Program-made: the position numbers and the translations under genes | Part shown: piece after piece, positions 1 through 7,865 of the stretch | Numbering within the stretch: position 1 is the stretch's first letter | Layout: every line of letters starts with the position of its first letter | Notes under the pieces: generated by a model | Database searches by the model: none | The model's input: the letters and a program-made list of their open reading frames with translations, nothing else | Told to the model about the DNA's origin: nothing | Assembly: GCA_903854305.1 (NCBI GenBank) | Contig: CAINWC010000241.1 | Location: forward strand, 1 to 14,142 | Reading direction: 5' to 3' | Length of the DNA: 14,142 nucleotides | Origin: an uncultured Pseudomonadota bacterium | GTDB taxonomy: Bacteria; Pseudomonadota; Gammaproteobacteria; Burkholderiales; Methylophilaceae

Positions 1-1229
1 ATATTGGACATAGACTCCTGACAAATACGGAATAACGTAATTGCCTGAGCCGATGAAACATGAACCTCTGACTGATTACAGGTAAATTCACAAGCAATAT
101 CTAATTGCTTTTCAAACTCTTTGGATTGCCACTCTAATGCAGCCACGATACCTAAATCGAGTATATTAGGCCTTAAATCACTCGATATTTTATGAATAGC
201 TTCAAAAGTACTGTCCACAATAATCTCGAGTCCTTGCGCGTGTTCAAGAGAGATTGGCTTGCCTGTTTTAATTCGATTAATAATAGATGACAAACCCATT
301 TTAATGGCGGTTAAATTCCCCCCTAAGTCATCATGAATCTCACGCGCAATTCTGCTACGTTCATGCTCTTTAATGTGGTCCATATGCGCGGTTAGCTCGG
401 CTAAATCCCGTCTGGATTGTTCAATATCATGCTTCTCAGTCTTGCTTTGCGTGATATTAATCATGATTCCTTCCCACTGAATCAAGCCATTATTGAGCAC
501 TCTAGGAAACGACCGCAAGTTGATCCACTTGGTATCTTGCCAACCATCGATCCAGACTCGACCCTCCCAATCTAACTGACTCAGCTCAATGGTAGAAATT
601 TCTAGGCGCTTACGTAAAGAGCTTCTATCCCGGGCATTCATTAATGCATAAAAAAGTTTGGGATGTTCTTTCAACTCCTCTGCTGTGATGCCAAGTAAAG
701 CTTTGCAACCATCACTTAAAAAGATGAATTTAATCTCACTATCATGGTCAAGCTGAAACTGAAAAACCAAACCTGGTGTATTAGACACCATGACTTGGAA
801 GCGCGCTTCGCTTTCAGTTAGTTTTTGCTCAAACTGGCCTTTACAAGCAAGGCATGCGGCTTCAGATATTGGGGGGAAATTACTTTTCAATATCAACACA
901 TACTCTTGTTGTGATGAGCTCATGCTGATGACGCGTAATTGGTCATGATCAGTTTTCCCGATAAGGGGTTTCTGATCCTGTATCAAACTAATGAACTGCG
1001 TATGGCGTGGATAGCAAAGGAGATGCCTCTGCAAGGTTTGCTGACTGATGCCCAGTATATTATCTAAACTTTGCTGTTTGAGCGCTTCTAGCGAATAACC
1101 AGTATGGTTTAGCGCACTCTTGCTGGCATAGACCAGTTTCAAAGTGATTGCATCGATCAGATACACCTCATCATTGACCCCAAGCATCATGGCGTCTAAC
1201 AACAACCAACTATCAGGTAATGCGAGCAA
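1..1229 (-). CDS. PAS-PAS sensor histidine kinase, NarX/DegS (HisKA_3) type, 3' end beyond the window
   Basis: The reading frame is open from about 1229 to the left edge, giving about 409 residues without the kinase C-terminus. Two PAS-like regions are visible (roughly residues 10-115 and 140-260). A dimerisation/phosphoacceptor segment follows, with ERSRIAREIHDDLGG and the predicted phosphorylated His at residue 299, which is characteristic of the HisKA_3 kinases that pair with NarL/FixJ-type regulators. The frame is cut at FRICQESMSN, the start of the HATPase N-box. No membrane segment is apparent, so it is probably a cytosolic sensor. A CLAC cysteine pair (C126, C129) lies between the PAS regions. 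The start is uncertain: I chose TTG at 1229 because TAAAGG lies 9 nt upstream and the in-frame stop TAA is just before it. ATG at 1190 is the alternative but has no ribosome-binding site and would trim PAS1. The gene lies 124 bp downstream of the diguanylate cyclase. Family assignment is firm; ligand and partner are unknown. Confidence 0.85.
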   Translation of the reverse strand, partial: MLALPDSWLLLDAMMLGVNDEVYLIDAITLKLVYASKSALNHTGYSLEALKQQSLDNILGISQQTLQRHLLCYPRHTQFISLIQDQKPLIGKTDHDQLRVISMSSSQQEYVLILKSNFPPISEAACLACKGQFEQKLTESEARFQVMVSNTPGLVFQFQLDHDSEIKFIFLSDGCKALLGITAEELKEHPKLFYALMNARDRSSLRKRLEISTIELSQLDWEGRVWIDGWQDTKWINLRSFPRVLNNGLIQWEGIMINITQSKTEKHDIEQSRRDLAELTAHMDHIKEHERSRIAREIHDDLGGNLTAIKMGLSSIINRIKTGKPISLEHAQGLEIIVDSTFEAIHKISSDLRPNILDLGIVAALEWQSKEFEKQLDIACEFTCNQSEVHVSSAQAITLFRICQESMSN

Positions 1230-1353
1230 TTTTAACAACCTTTATATATCAATAAATATCCAGAAACTTTAGGCTAATGTGCTGAATTTAAAATGTAATT
1301 TACGTAATTAGTATAAATTAGATTCTGAATAGATGTTTCAGTATTATGTAAGA

Positions 1354-3270
1354 CTAATGTAACTGTGTTTTATGCTTTGAGTTTGATTTATTAGCAGTAT
1401 CCAAATCAACTTCCGTCATCACGCGATTTTTACCTGACTTTTTAGCCAGATACATCGCTTGATCAGCTCTGTTCAAAACAGCTGCCTGCGCTTCATCTTT
1501 TTTGAACAGTGAAATACCGGCACTAAATGTAATTAATAATCGCTCGTTATTCCCCAAAAAGAACTGTTTGGTTAACATCCGCTGCAAACGCGCAATAGTC
1601 ACAACGGCTTGATCAAGGCTGGTATCTGGCAACAATATAACGAACTCTTCACCGCCGAAACGCGTCACGATATCGGTTGGTCTAATGGTTTCCTTGATCA
1701 CTTTAACCAAGTGCTGTAAAGCGCTATCGCCCACATGGTGACCATAAGTGTCATTCAAACTTTTAAAGTTATCAATATCAAGTAAAGCAACACTCAGCTC
1801 AACGCCACCACGCTGTGCACGCGCAATTTCCCTCACCATCGCGTCATCAAGACCACGCCTATTAAGCACCCCTGTCAACTGATCTACCGAAACTTTTTCA
1901 CTAAGCTCAGACAACTCCTCTTGAAGCTTGAGGATTTTCTCTTGTGACGAATCAACCTGATTACGATGTTCCAATAAAACTTCACGCGACCGCACAATGT
2001 CGGTTTGCATCGTATTAGTGTCTTTCATCAGGTTTTCAAGCAGCGCATTCATTTGCGCAATGTCTTCAATCTCTGATAACTGATCCGCGTAAACGCCAAC
2101 TCGCTCTTGATAAGTACCCGTTGAATCAGACATATACCCTAAGCGATCAACAAAAGTCGCAATCATCACTTTGAAAGCGGCCTTAGCGTCATTTAAACTA
2201 TGCTTGAGCATACCCTGCTTAAAAATGACTTCTTTCAGACTTTTTTCCGCATCCTGAATTAACGCCCTTTCAAGGGGACTTGAAATAATGGTCTGCACAG
2301 CAGCAACCTGCCCGCGTAACCATTGATCATCGACCACTAACTCACTAATATTATCAATCAACAATTTAAGCAAACGTAATAAATCTTGCTTCATCCCATC
2401 TTCATTGGCACCAATGAGTTCAACACGCACCAAAAGCGACCTGAAATTTTTGGTCACTAATTGCCAATCCTTGAGCTTTCGTGCCTGATCAGCAAGGTTG
2501 GAAATCTGTTGCGCCTCTTCTTTAAGCTCTGGATATCCGTCTAATCTTGGGATCAAACCATGATTAAGTGATTGTTTTAACACGTCCTGTAACGTGCGAA
2601 AGCTCTCTTGAAATTGGTCTGGCTCTATACCCGTAGTCTGAGGTATTTCGTCGGTTTTTTGTTCTACATTCAGCATCACCGCGATATCACTGGCCGGGGC
2701 TACGAGTTTATATTGCGTGATCACTGTAGCAGGCATCGCTTCAGCATTAACGACTTCAATCGTTTGTGAGCCTTTTTCGTTCGTGCCATATTGCTTCCAA
2801 CCACTCACCACAGTCTGAATCTTTTGCGCCAAAAGTGGATCACTGCCAAAATTAATAAGTACTCGCTCTAACGCCTCTTTTTTTCGAGGTAAATCTAGTC
2901 CGATCTGTTTTGCATCCCAGCCTTGCAAAAGTTCGCGAATTGCATCAGGCCACTGTTTTGAAAAAGCAATGCTAACATCCATGCCTTCGCTCAGTAAGGC
3001 TGGCAATGTTGTCCAATCATTTTGTTTTAATAGCTTTTCCCAGCGACTGATCCACTTACTTTGTTCTGTTGTTCCATTGGGTAACTGCTTAAGCGCTTTT
3101 CTAATAGCACTGTCCAGCGTTTCTTTTGCTGGGCTTCCTGCTATTTCGTTGTATATAAGCTGGTAATTGTCTGGTGTAGGTTCCACGCGCCGAACTGCCA
3201 TCTGCTTGAAAGTTTCTCGAGCAATGTCTAAGGGTGCAAGTGTGGATTTACTTTGTTTGTTGTGAGTCAT
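1354..3270 (-). CDS. Diguanylate cyclase (GGDEF) with long helical N-terminal region
   Basis: This enzyme should condense two GTP into cyclic di-GMP. The GGDEF domain spans about residues 463-625. It has the DxLTGxxNRRG entry motif at 463, the metal-binding segment LLDIDNFKSLND, and the active-site loop GGEEF at 539-543. An RPTD inhibitory I-site at 530-533 lies five residues before that loop, so both catalysis and product inhibition look intact. The first ~460 residues have no domain I can name. They appear largely helical and end in a probable coiled coil (about 425-462) that could drive the dimerisation GGDEF enzymes need. The first ~50 residues (LAPLDIARETFKQMAVRR...PTPDNYQLIYNEIAG) match a type I recall at the N-terminus of betaproteobacterial cyclases. 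No signal peptide or membrane span is seen, so it is likely cytosolic. The ATG at 3270 has only a weak ribosome-binding site. The frame ends in TAA, and the histidine kinase follows on the same strand. Confidence 0.93.
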   Translation of the reverse strand: MTHNKQSKSTLAPLDIARETFKQMAVRRVEPTPDNYQLIYNEIAGSPAKETLDSAIRKALKQLPNGTTEQSKWISRWEKLLKQNDWTTLPALLSEGMDVSIAFSKQWPDAIRELLQGWDAKQIGLDLPRKKEALERVLINFGSDPLLAQKIQTVVSGWKQYGTNEKGSQTIEVVNAEAMPATVITQYKLVAPASDIAVMLNVEQKTDEIPQTTGIEPDQFQESFRTLQDVLKQSLNHGLIPRLDGYPELKEEAQQISNLADQARKLKDWQLVTKNFRSLLVRVELIGANEDGMKQDLLRLLKLLIDNISELVVDDQWLRGQVAAVQTIISSPLERALIQDAEKSLKEVIFKQGMLKHSLNDAKAAFKVMIATFVDRLGYMSDSTGTYQERVGVYADQLSEIEDIAQMNALLENLMKDTNTMQTDIVRSREVLLEHRNQVDSSQEKILKLQEELSELSEKVSVDQLTGVLNRRGLDDAMVREIARAQRGGVELSVALLDIDNFKSLNDTYGHHVGDSALQHLVKVIKETIRPTDIVTRFGGEEFVILLPDTSLDQAVVTIARLQRMLTKQFFLGNNERLLITFSAGISLFKKDEAQAAVLNRADQAMYLAKKSGKNRVMTEVDLDTANKSNSKHKTQLH

Positions 3271-3372
3271 GGTATTGGTTATTTGATTCGCTATTACCCA
3301 AAACTAATATAGGTAGTATTCTGCCGCTTAAAATAAAATTCAAAAGCAAGTTAAGTGATGCTTTTATCACTC

Positions 3373-3401
3373 TATTTAAGCAAATATTACACCCTTGTCA
3401 A
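3373..3401 (-). promoter_or_regulatory. Candidate sigma-70 promoter of the diguanylate cyclase gene
   Basis: On the minus strand a perfect -35 TTGACA (3396-3401) is followed by a 17-nt spacer and a weak -10 TAAATA (3373-3378). Transcription would start near 3366, leaving a leader of about 95 nt before the ATG at 3270. A small dyad, TTAGG-TT-CCTAA (3403-3414), abuts the -35 and could be an operator, but it is short enough to be chance. Confidence 0.5.
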
Positions 3402-3500
3402 TTTAGGTTCCTAAGGAGACTGTTTTTATAGGAATTGCACTTCGATGTTGAATTAGCCACATTTATAAATACAAAATATTTAAAAAAATAATAATTAGCA

Positions 3501-3529
3501 TTGCAGCTAAACCGCTAAAGTATTGTAAA
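3501..3529 (+). promoter_or_regulatory. Candidate sigma-70 promoter of the 4.5S RNA gene
   Basis: TTGCAG (3501-3506), a 17-nt spacer and TGTAAA (3524-3529) sit so that transcription would begin at about 3536-3538, exactly where the structural RNA starts. The -10 matches the consensus at four of six positions. The fit to the RNA 5' end is the main support. Confidence 0.5.
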
Positions 3530-3537
3530 ATTACATC

Positions 3538-3633
3538 TGGCGGGCCTCCCCGCATTGTGAAGTAGCCAACCTGGTCAGATGCGGAAGCAAGCAGCCACAA
3601 CTATTAAGCAAGTGCCGGGGTAAGGGCTCGCCT
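3538..3633 (+). ncRNA. ffs: 4.5S signal recognition particle RNA (small bacterial type)
   Basis: This is the RNA core of the signal recognition particle, which binds Ffh and targets nascent inner-membrane proteins to FtsY. The conserved apical core is present: GGTCAG, then the GGAA tetraloop (3583-3586) closed by GC/GC pairs, then AAGCAGCC. In E. coli the closing pairs are CC/GG, so the change here keeps pairing. The base of the hairpin is formed by GGCGGGCC (3539-3546) with GGCTCGCC (3625-3632), all paired with one G-U. CCCCG (3548-3552) pairs with CGGGG (3616-3620). The total of about 96 nt without an Alu domain is the usual Gram-negative form. The T-rich TCTTTATTT just after the stem may help termination. 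The ends are good to within a few bases. Confidence 0.95.
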
Positions 3634-3687
3634 CTTTATTTGTGCAAGCAATTACATTGGGTTGGCGAATTCGGCTAAAGTTACTTT

Positions 3688-3714
3688 ATGAAAGCAGATG
3701 AATTAATCTCATGA
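3688..3714 (+). CDS. Possible 8-codon leader ORF upstream of dnaX
   Basis: ATG at 3688 opens a frame coding for MKADELIS. Its TGA (3712-3714) overlaps the ATG of the next small ORF as ATGA. Only a weak TAAAG lies upstream. It has no recognisable function as a peptide. It is listed because it is the first step of a chain of overlapping start/stop codons leading into dnaX, which could couple translation. ORFs this small also arise by chance. Confidence 0.2.
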   Translation: MKADELIS

Positions 3715-3767
3715 GCGATGTAAGCACTATCCGAGATACAAGTCCTATAAGTGATAAGGTCCTATGA
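3711..3767 (+). CDS. Possible 18-codon leader ORF overlapping the dnaX start
   Basis: ATG at 3711 opens a frame coding for MSDVSTIRDTSPISDKVL. Its TGA (3765-3767) overlaps the dnaX ATG (3764-3766) as ATGA. There is no separate ribosome-binding site for this ORF, so its translation would depend on the upstream 8-codon ORF. Its own TAAGG near the end serves dnaX at unusually short spacing. Stop/start overlap of this kind is known to couple translation between genes. Whether the peptide exists is inference. Confidence 0.25.
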   Translation: MSDVSTIRDTSPISDKVL

Positions 3768-5479
3768 GCTATCAGGTACTAGCCCGTAAATGGCGCCCTA
3801 AATCTTTCGAAACCTTGGTCGGACAAGACCATGTAGTCCGAGCGCTGACTAACGCACTTGAACAAAATCGCTTACATCACGCTTATTTATTTACCGGCAC
3901 TCGCGGCGTTGGCAAAACGACGCTTGCACGTATTTTAGCTAAATCTCTCAATTGTGAAGCTGGCATCACGGCTAGCCCTTGCGGTGTGTGTACCACTTGT
4001 ATGGAAATCGACAAAGGTCGTTTTATCGACCTGATTGAGGTGGATGCCGCAAGTAATACGCAAGTAGATGCCATGCGTGATTTGTTAGATAGCGCCCAAT
4101 ACGCACCCACTGCTGGGCGTTTTAAAGTGTACATCATCGATGAAGTACACATGCTGTCAAAAAGCGCATTCAACGCAATGCTAAAAACGCTGGAGGAGCC
4201 GCCAGCGCACGTTAAGTTTATTCTAGCTACTACTGACCCGCAAAAAGTACCGGTTACCGTGTTGTCGCGCTGCTTGCAGTTTAATCTACGCCAAATGGCT
4301 GGCACGTCAATTATAGGTCATTTACAAAACATTCTCGGCCAAGAGAATATTCCATATGAACCGACTGCGCTGCACTTAATAGCACGCGCCGCTGCTGGCA
4401 GTATGCGCGACGCGCTATCACTGACAGATCAAGCGATTGCCTATGGCGGCCAAACGGTGAATGAAGCAGAAGTACGCGCCATGCTGGGCGCCATCGACCA
4501 AAGTTATCTATATCAGTTGTTAAACGCATTACTGGTTAATGATGGCGCTAGTCTGATTGCTCAGGCAAAGATCATGGAAGAGCGAAGCTTATCATTTGAA
4601 GCGGCTCTGAATGATTTAGCCCAACTATTGCACCAAGTGGCAATGGCACAAACCGTGCCTGACAGCGTAGCCGATGACTTGCCTGAACGCGAAGCGCTAC
4701 TAAACTTGGCTCAGAAAATTCAGCCGGAAACCTTGCAGTTATATTACCAAATTGCTTTACTCGGTCGCCGTGATATTGGTCTTGCACCGGACGAGTTTGC
4801 TGGCTTTACCATGAGCTTGTTACGCATGTTAGCCTTTACGCCCAATGCTGCTGGCGTACAAAATGATACTAGTGCTCAAAAAGCGCCCGTTAGACAGGCA
4901 AGCGCATTATTAGCGAATGCTTTAAAGCCGCAGAATGTTGCACCGTTACCGGAAGAACCGCTGGTATTGGCACAGAAAAATATAACGCAACAACCTACTG
5001 AATATGCTGCATCTGATGACTCCACTCCGGAAAATACAGAAGTGACAGAAGCATCAACTGAGAATTCAGTAGAAAATAACACAGCAAAAACCAATGTCAG
5101 CAAACAGTTCAATGGCAACTGGCGCGGTTTGTTAGATGAATTGAAACTAGGCCTAGTCAGAACACTGGCACAACACTGTGAGTTAATTAGCTATGATGAA
5201 AATAACATTTCACTCAGCGTACCGGAATCTCAAAAACACTTATTATTGCCTAATTATCAAGAAAAGTTAGGCAGCGCGATCTCTCAGCATTTTGATAAGA
5301 AAATCAAATTACAGTTTAGTGTAGGTGGTACTGGCAATACGCCTGCCAAACAAATCTCAGAAGAAAAAGCGCACGCGCAAGCTAGCGCCGAAAGCGCAAT
5401 TGAAGATGATAGCTTTGTGCAGGCGTTGATCAGCGACTTTGGTGCGTCAATTATTCCTAACTCAATCAAACCCATTTAA
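3764..5479 (+). CDS. dnaX: DNA polymerase III subunit tau/gamma
   Basis: This is the clamp-loader ATPase of the replicative polymerase; tau also links the polymerase cores and the DnaB helicase. The N-terminus MSYQVLARKWRP matches the E. coli start, fixing ATG 3764. Walker A is GTRGVGKT (45-52), the zinc-binding cysteines are C64, C73, C76 and C79, Walker B is DEVH (126-129), and the sensor/arginine-finger SRC is at 168-170. The AAA+ and collar domains run to about residue 365. An acidic, low-complexity linker follows (about 375-450), then a C-terminal tau domain ending IIPNSIKPI. At 571 residues it is shorter than E. coli tau (643), mainly in the linker. No strong A-AAA-AAG slippery site was found; a weaker G-AAA-AAT at 4975-4981 is discussed in the findings. 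It heads the conserved dnaX-ybaB-recR cluster and lies about 130 bp after the 4.5S RNA gene. Confidence 0.97.
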   Translation: MSYQVLARKWRPKSFETLVGQDHVVRALTNALEQNRLHHAYLFTGTRGVGKTTLARILAKSLNCEAGITASPCGVCTTCMEIDKGRFIDLIEVDAASNTQVDAMRDLLDSAQYAPTAGRFKVYIIDEVHMLSKSAFNAMLKTLEEPPAHVKFILATTDPQKVPVTVLSRCLQFNLRQMAGTSIIGHLQNILGQENIPYEPTALHLIARAAAGSMRDALSLTDQAIAYGGQTVNEAEVRAMLGAIDQSYLYQLLNALLVNDGASLIAQAKIMEERSLSFEAALNDLAQLLHQVAMAQTVPDSVADDLPEREALLNLAQKIQPETLQLYYQIALLGRRDIGLAPDEFAGFTMSLLRMLAFTPNAAGVQNDTSAQKAPVRQASALLANALKPQNVAPLPEEPLVLAQKNITQQPTEYAASDDSTPENTEVTEASTENSVENNTAKTNVSKQFNGNWRGLLDELKLGLVRTLAQHCELISYDENNISLSVPESQKHLLLPNYQEKLGSAISQHFDKKIKLQFSVGGTGNTPAKQISEEKAHAQASAESAIEDDSFVQALISDFGASIIPNSIKPI

Positions 5480-5517
5480 AAATTTAAATAATCTAACGCT
5501 ATATAAGGAGCAGCACA

Positions 5518-5826
5518 ATGATGAAAGGTGGCATGGGCAATATGATGAAACAAGCCCAACAAATGCAAGCAAACATGCAAAAAGCGCAAGCAGAGCTGGC
5601 TAATATTGATGTAGAAGGTGTTGCCAGCAATGGTTTAGTGAAAGTCACCATGGCTTGCAATAATGTAGTAAAACGCGTCACTTTAGATGACAGCGTGATG
5701 GATGATAAAGAAACCTTAGAAGACTTACTGGTTATCGCATTAAAAGATGCCACAGCAAAAGCAGAAGCGACATCGTCAGCACGCATGGCTAATTACATGC
5801 CCGCCGGCATGAAACTACCATTCTAA
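5518..5826 (+). CDS. ybaB: YbaB/EbfC nucleoid-associated DNA-binding protein
   Basis: This 102-residue protein belongs to the YbaB/EbfC family of small dimeric DNA-binding proteins, usually encoded between dnaX and recR as here. The family's features are visible: a Gly/Met-rich start, a long helix rich in Gln and Met (KQAQQMQANMQKAQAEL), the strand GLVKVTMAC, then LEDLLVIALKDA and the C-terminal GMKLPF, which corresponds to E. coli GFKMPF. A clear AAGGAG ribosome-binding site (5505-5510) lies 7 nt before ATG 5518. A second ATG directly follows at 5521. It starts 38 nt after dnaX and ends 12 nt before recR, so the three are probably one transcript. In E. coli it is linked to nucleoid structure and possibly recombination; the precise role here is inferred. 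Confidence 0.95.
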   Translation: MMKGGMGNMMKQAQQMQANMQKAQAELANIDVEGVASNGLVKVTMACNNVVKRVTLDDSVMDDKETLEDLLVIALKDATAKAEATSSARMANYMPAGMKLPF

Positions 5827-5838
5827 TTATAATCACTA

Positions 5839-6435
5839 ATGAAAAATCCACCCGCGCTTGAGCAACTGATTGATAGCCTGCGCTGCTTACCAGGTGTTGG
5901 CCCTAAGTCAGCGCAACGGATGGCATACTATTTATTGCAACGCGACCGAAAAGGCGCAAGTGGATTGGCAAATGCACTTGATACTGCCTTACAAGTGGTT
6001 GACCATTGCCAGCTATGCAACACATTTAGCGAGCAGCCGATTTGCCCATTATGTGCTTCTGACAACCGAGACAAAAGCTTACTTTGCGTGGTGGAAATGC
6101 CAACAGACTTGTTAATGCTTGAAAATACTCATGCTTACACAGGCATGTATTTCGTGCTGATGGGCAGGTTATCGCCCTTAGATGGCGTTGGTCCCAAAGA
6201 GATTCATTTAGATAAACTGATTAAACGTGCGCAAGATGGCATTGTGCAAGAAGTGATTCTTGCCACCAATTACACTGTTGAAGGCGATGCTACCGCACAC
6301 TACATTAGCGAGCTACTGAAAGTGAGAGGCATTAAAACTAGTCGTATTGCGCGTGGCATGCCGATGGGTGGTGAAATTGAATATGTAGATAGCGGCACGC
6401 TAGCACAGGCGATGATGGAGCGGCGCAATCTTTGA
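5839..6435 (+). CDS. recR: Recombination mediator protein RecR
   Basis: RecR works with RecO (and RecF) to load RecA onto SSB-coated single-stranded DNA during gap repair. The 198 residues match the family length (E. coli 201). The order is a helix-hairpin-helix (about 14-33, [20 protein letters not shown]), a C4 zinc motif (C57, C60, C69, C72) and a Toprim domain starting [10 protein letters not shown] near residue 81. The conserved stretch [17 protein letters not shown] follows, then the closing [17 protein letters not shown]. It is the last gene of the dnaX-ybaB-recR cluster. It converges on the HAD phosphatase gene with only 16 nt between the stop codons, and I see no hairpin terminator there. 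Confidence 0.97.
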   Translation: MKNPPALEQLIDSLRCLPGVGPKSAQRMAYYLLQRDRKGASGLANALDTALQVVDHCQLCNTFSEQPICPLCASDNRDKSLLCVVEMPTDLLMLENTHAYTGMYFVLMGRLSPLDGVGPKEIHLDKLIKRAQDGIVQEVILATNYTVEGDATAHYISELLKVRGIKTSRIARGMPMGGEIEYVDSGTLAQAMMERRNL

Positions 6436-6451
6436 GATGATGTGGGCGAGC

Positions 6452-7114
6452 CTAGCTTAAGTGACTCATCAGTTCTAAAGGGGACTTAATCAGCGCGTCA
6501 GCGCCCCACTCTGCTGGTTGATCAGTTGCCGCGATATAACCGAACATTGCCACGATCGTTTTCATGCCTGCGGCGTGACCGGCTTGTACATCACGTTCTG
6601 CATCACCGACATAAATACATTCACTTGGCAAAACACCTGTTTCTTTACACGCGATGAGCAGTGTATCTGGCGCGGGCTTAGGTTGTGCGGCATCGTCACC
6701 GCATACCAAACAAGCTGAACGCTGATGTAGATTTGTACCGCCCATTTTCACCGCTTTAACCAAGTCCACTGAAAAACGCCGTGGTTTATTAGTCACGATT
6801 CCCCATCTAATGCCATGATAATCTAATGTTTCGAGTAGCTCAGCGATGCCTGGCAATAACATAGCGTTATTGGTAAATACTGATGCATACAAATCTAGAT
6901 ATTCCACACGCATGGCTTCAAAGCAACTATCTTCAGTCGTAATACCAAAACCTAGCGCCAACAAACCGCGTGAGCCATGCGAAGCGACAGGCCAAATAGC
7001 ATCATGCGCTAACGCTGGCTTACCGTGACGTTCAAGCTGAATATTGAGGGCTAAGCCAAGATCATGCGCGGTATCAACCAAGGTGCCATCTAAATCAAAT
7101 AAAATCATACTCAT
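6452..7114 (-). CDS. mupP: HAD-IA phosphatase, MupP/phosphoglycolate phosphatase-like
   Basis: This 220-residue haloacid-dehalogenase-type phosphatase has all catalytic motifs: DLDGT with nucleophile D7 and acid/base D9, motif II T108 in VTNKP, K146 in QPKPAPD, and metal-binding D171 and D175 in VGDAERD. A small helical cap lies between motifs I and II. Routine annotation would be phosphoglycolate phosphatase (Gph). Several stretches resemble Pseudomonas MupP as I remember it (FEAMRVEYLDLY, WGIVTNKPRRF, WGADALIKSPLEL), and MupP is also encoded next to ubiG. MupP dephosphorylates N-acetylmuramate 6-phosphate in the peptidoglycan recycling route that feeds UDP-MurNAc synthesis. I favour that role but cannot exclude 2-phosphoglycolate as substrate. 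ATG 7114 lies 7 nt after the ubiG stop, so the two are probably co-transcribed and the phosphatase ends the operon. Confidence 0.85.
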   Translation of the reverse strand: MSMILFDLDGTLVDTAHDLGLALNIQLERHGKPALAHDAIWPVASHGSRGLLALGFGITTEDSCFEAMRVEYLDLYASVFTNNAMLLPGIAELLETLDYHGIRWGIVTNKPRRFSVDLVKAVKMGGTNLHQRSACLVCGDDAAQPKPAPDTLLIACKETGVLPSECIYVGDAERDVQAGHAAGMKTIVAMFGYIAATDQPAEWGADALIKSPLELMSHLS

Positions 7115-7121
7115 GTGTAAA

Positions 7122-7865
7122 TTACGGCGCTAAAACTGTATGCATCATGTAATTCACAGAGACATCATCGCCCAAGCTGTAGTGCTGTGTAATTGGGTTG
7201 TAACCCACACCTCGCATGCCAGCCATGTTCAAATCAGCTTGCCTAGCCCAAGTTGAAAGCTCAGAAGGCTTGATGAATTTTGCGTAATCATGTGTACCCT
7301 TAGGCAGCATATTTAACACGTATTCTGCACCAATCACCGCAAATAAATAGGCTTTAGGGTTACGATTAATCGTTGAGAAAAATACCGAACCACCCGGCTT
7401 CACCAGCTTTGCACAAGCCGCTACGATAGCGGCTGGATCAGGTACATGCTCAAGCATTTCCATACAAGTGACGATATCAAAGCTAGCGGGCTGTTCATCG
7501 GCCAATTGCTCTACGGCTATATATTGATAATTCACCTTTGCGCCACTTTCTAATTGGTGCAACTTAGCCACATTCAGGGCTTTTTCACCCAAATCAATGC
7601 CGGTTACATCCGCGCCTTTCAAGTACATAGATTCAGACAAAATTCCACCACCGCACCCCACATCCAGTACGCGTTTGCCTTCTAAAACAACCAAACTATT
7701 AATCCAGTTTAATCTTAGCGGATTAATTTCATGTAATGGTTTGAATTCACTGTTTTTATCCCACCACTTATGCGCAAGATCACCGAATTTTTTTAGCTCC
7801 TGATGGTCAGCGTTTAAATGGTCATCTACGTTCAATGTTTGTGCTGCCTTAGTTTCGGTTGCCAT
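7122..7865 (-). CDS. ubiG: Bifunctional 2-polyprenyl-6-hydroxyphenol methylase / 3-demethylubiquinol 3-O-methyltransferase
   Basis: UbiG carries out both O-methylations of ubiquinone synthesis using S-adenosylmethionine. The 247-residue product matches E. coli UbiG closely: [12 protein letters not shown], the SAM-binding motif VLDVGCGGG (66-74), acidic D91 after motif [28 protein letters not shown] and [15 protein letters not shown] chose ATG 7865 (MATETK...) over the upstream in-frame ATG at 7946. That longer form would add 27 residues unlike any UbiG and lie deeper in mtaD. AAAGGA also lies about 12 nt before 7865. The chosen start overlaps the 3' end of mtaD by 34 nt, and the stop is 7 nt before the phosphatase start, consistent with one transcript. 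Confidence 0.95.
   Translation of the reverse strand: MATETKAAQTLNVDDHLNADHQELKKFGDLAHKWWDKNSEFKPLHEINPLRLNWINSLVVLEGKRVLDVGCGGGILSESMYLKGADVTGIDLGEKALNVAKLHQLESGAKVNYQYIAVEQLADEQPASFDIVTCMEMLEHVPDPAAIVAACAKLVKPGGSVFFSTINRNPKAYLFAVIGAEYVLNMLPKGTHDYAKFIKPSELSTWARQADLNMAGMRGVGYNPITQHYSLGDDVSVNYMMHTVLAP

Noticed and set aside
2969..3431. Two short plus-strand frames (2969-3166 and 3234-3431) overlapping or abutting the diguanylate cyclase start
   Set aside because: The first is inside the cyclase gene. The second spans its start and promoter and has no homology I recognise; its translation is low in complexity and its neighbourhood is better explained as the divergent promoter region.
3883..4305. 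140-codon minus-strand open frame inside dnaX, and similar open frames opposite mtaD, ompA, uup and the transposase
   Set aside because: Each lies fully inside a firmly identified gene, shows no recognisable domain and has no independent ribosome-binding site; they are antisense shadows.
6433..6455. Terminator between convergent recR and the phosphatase gene
   Set aside because: The 16-nt gap and its surroundings contain no stem followed by a T run; termination there is not supported.
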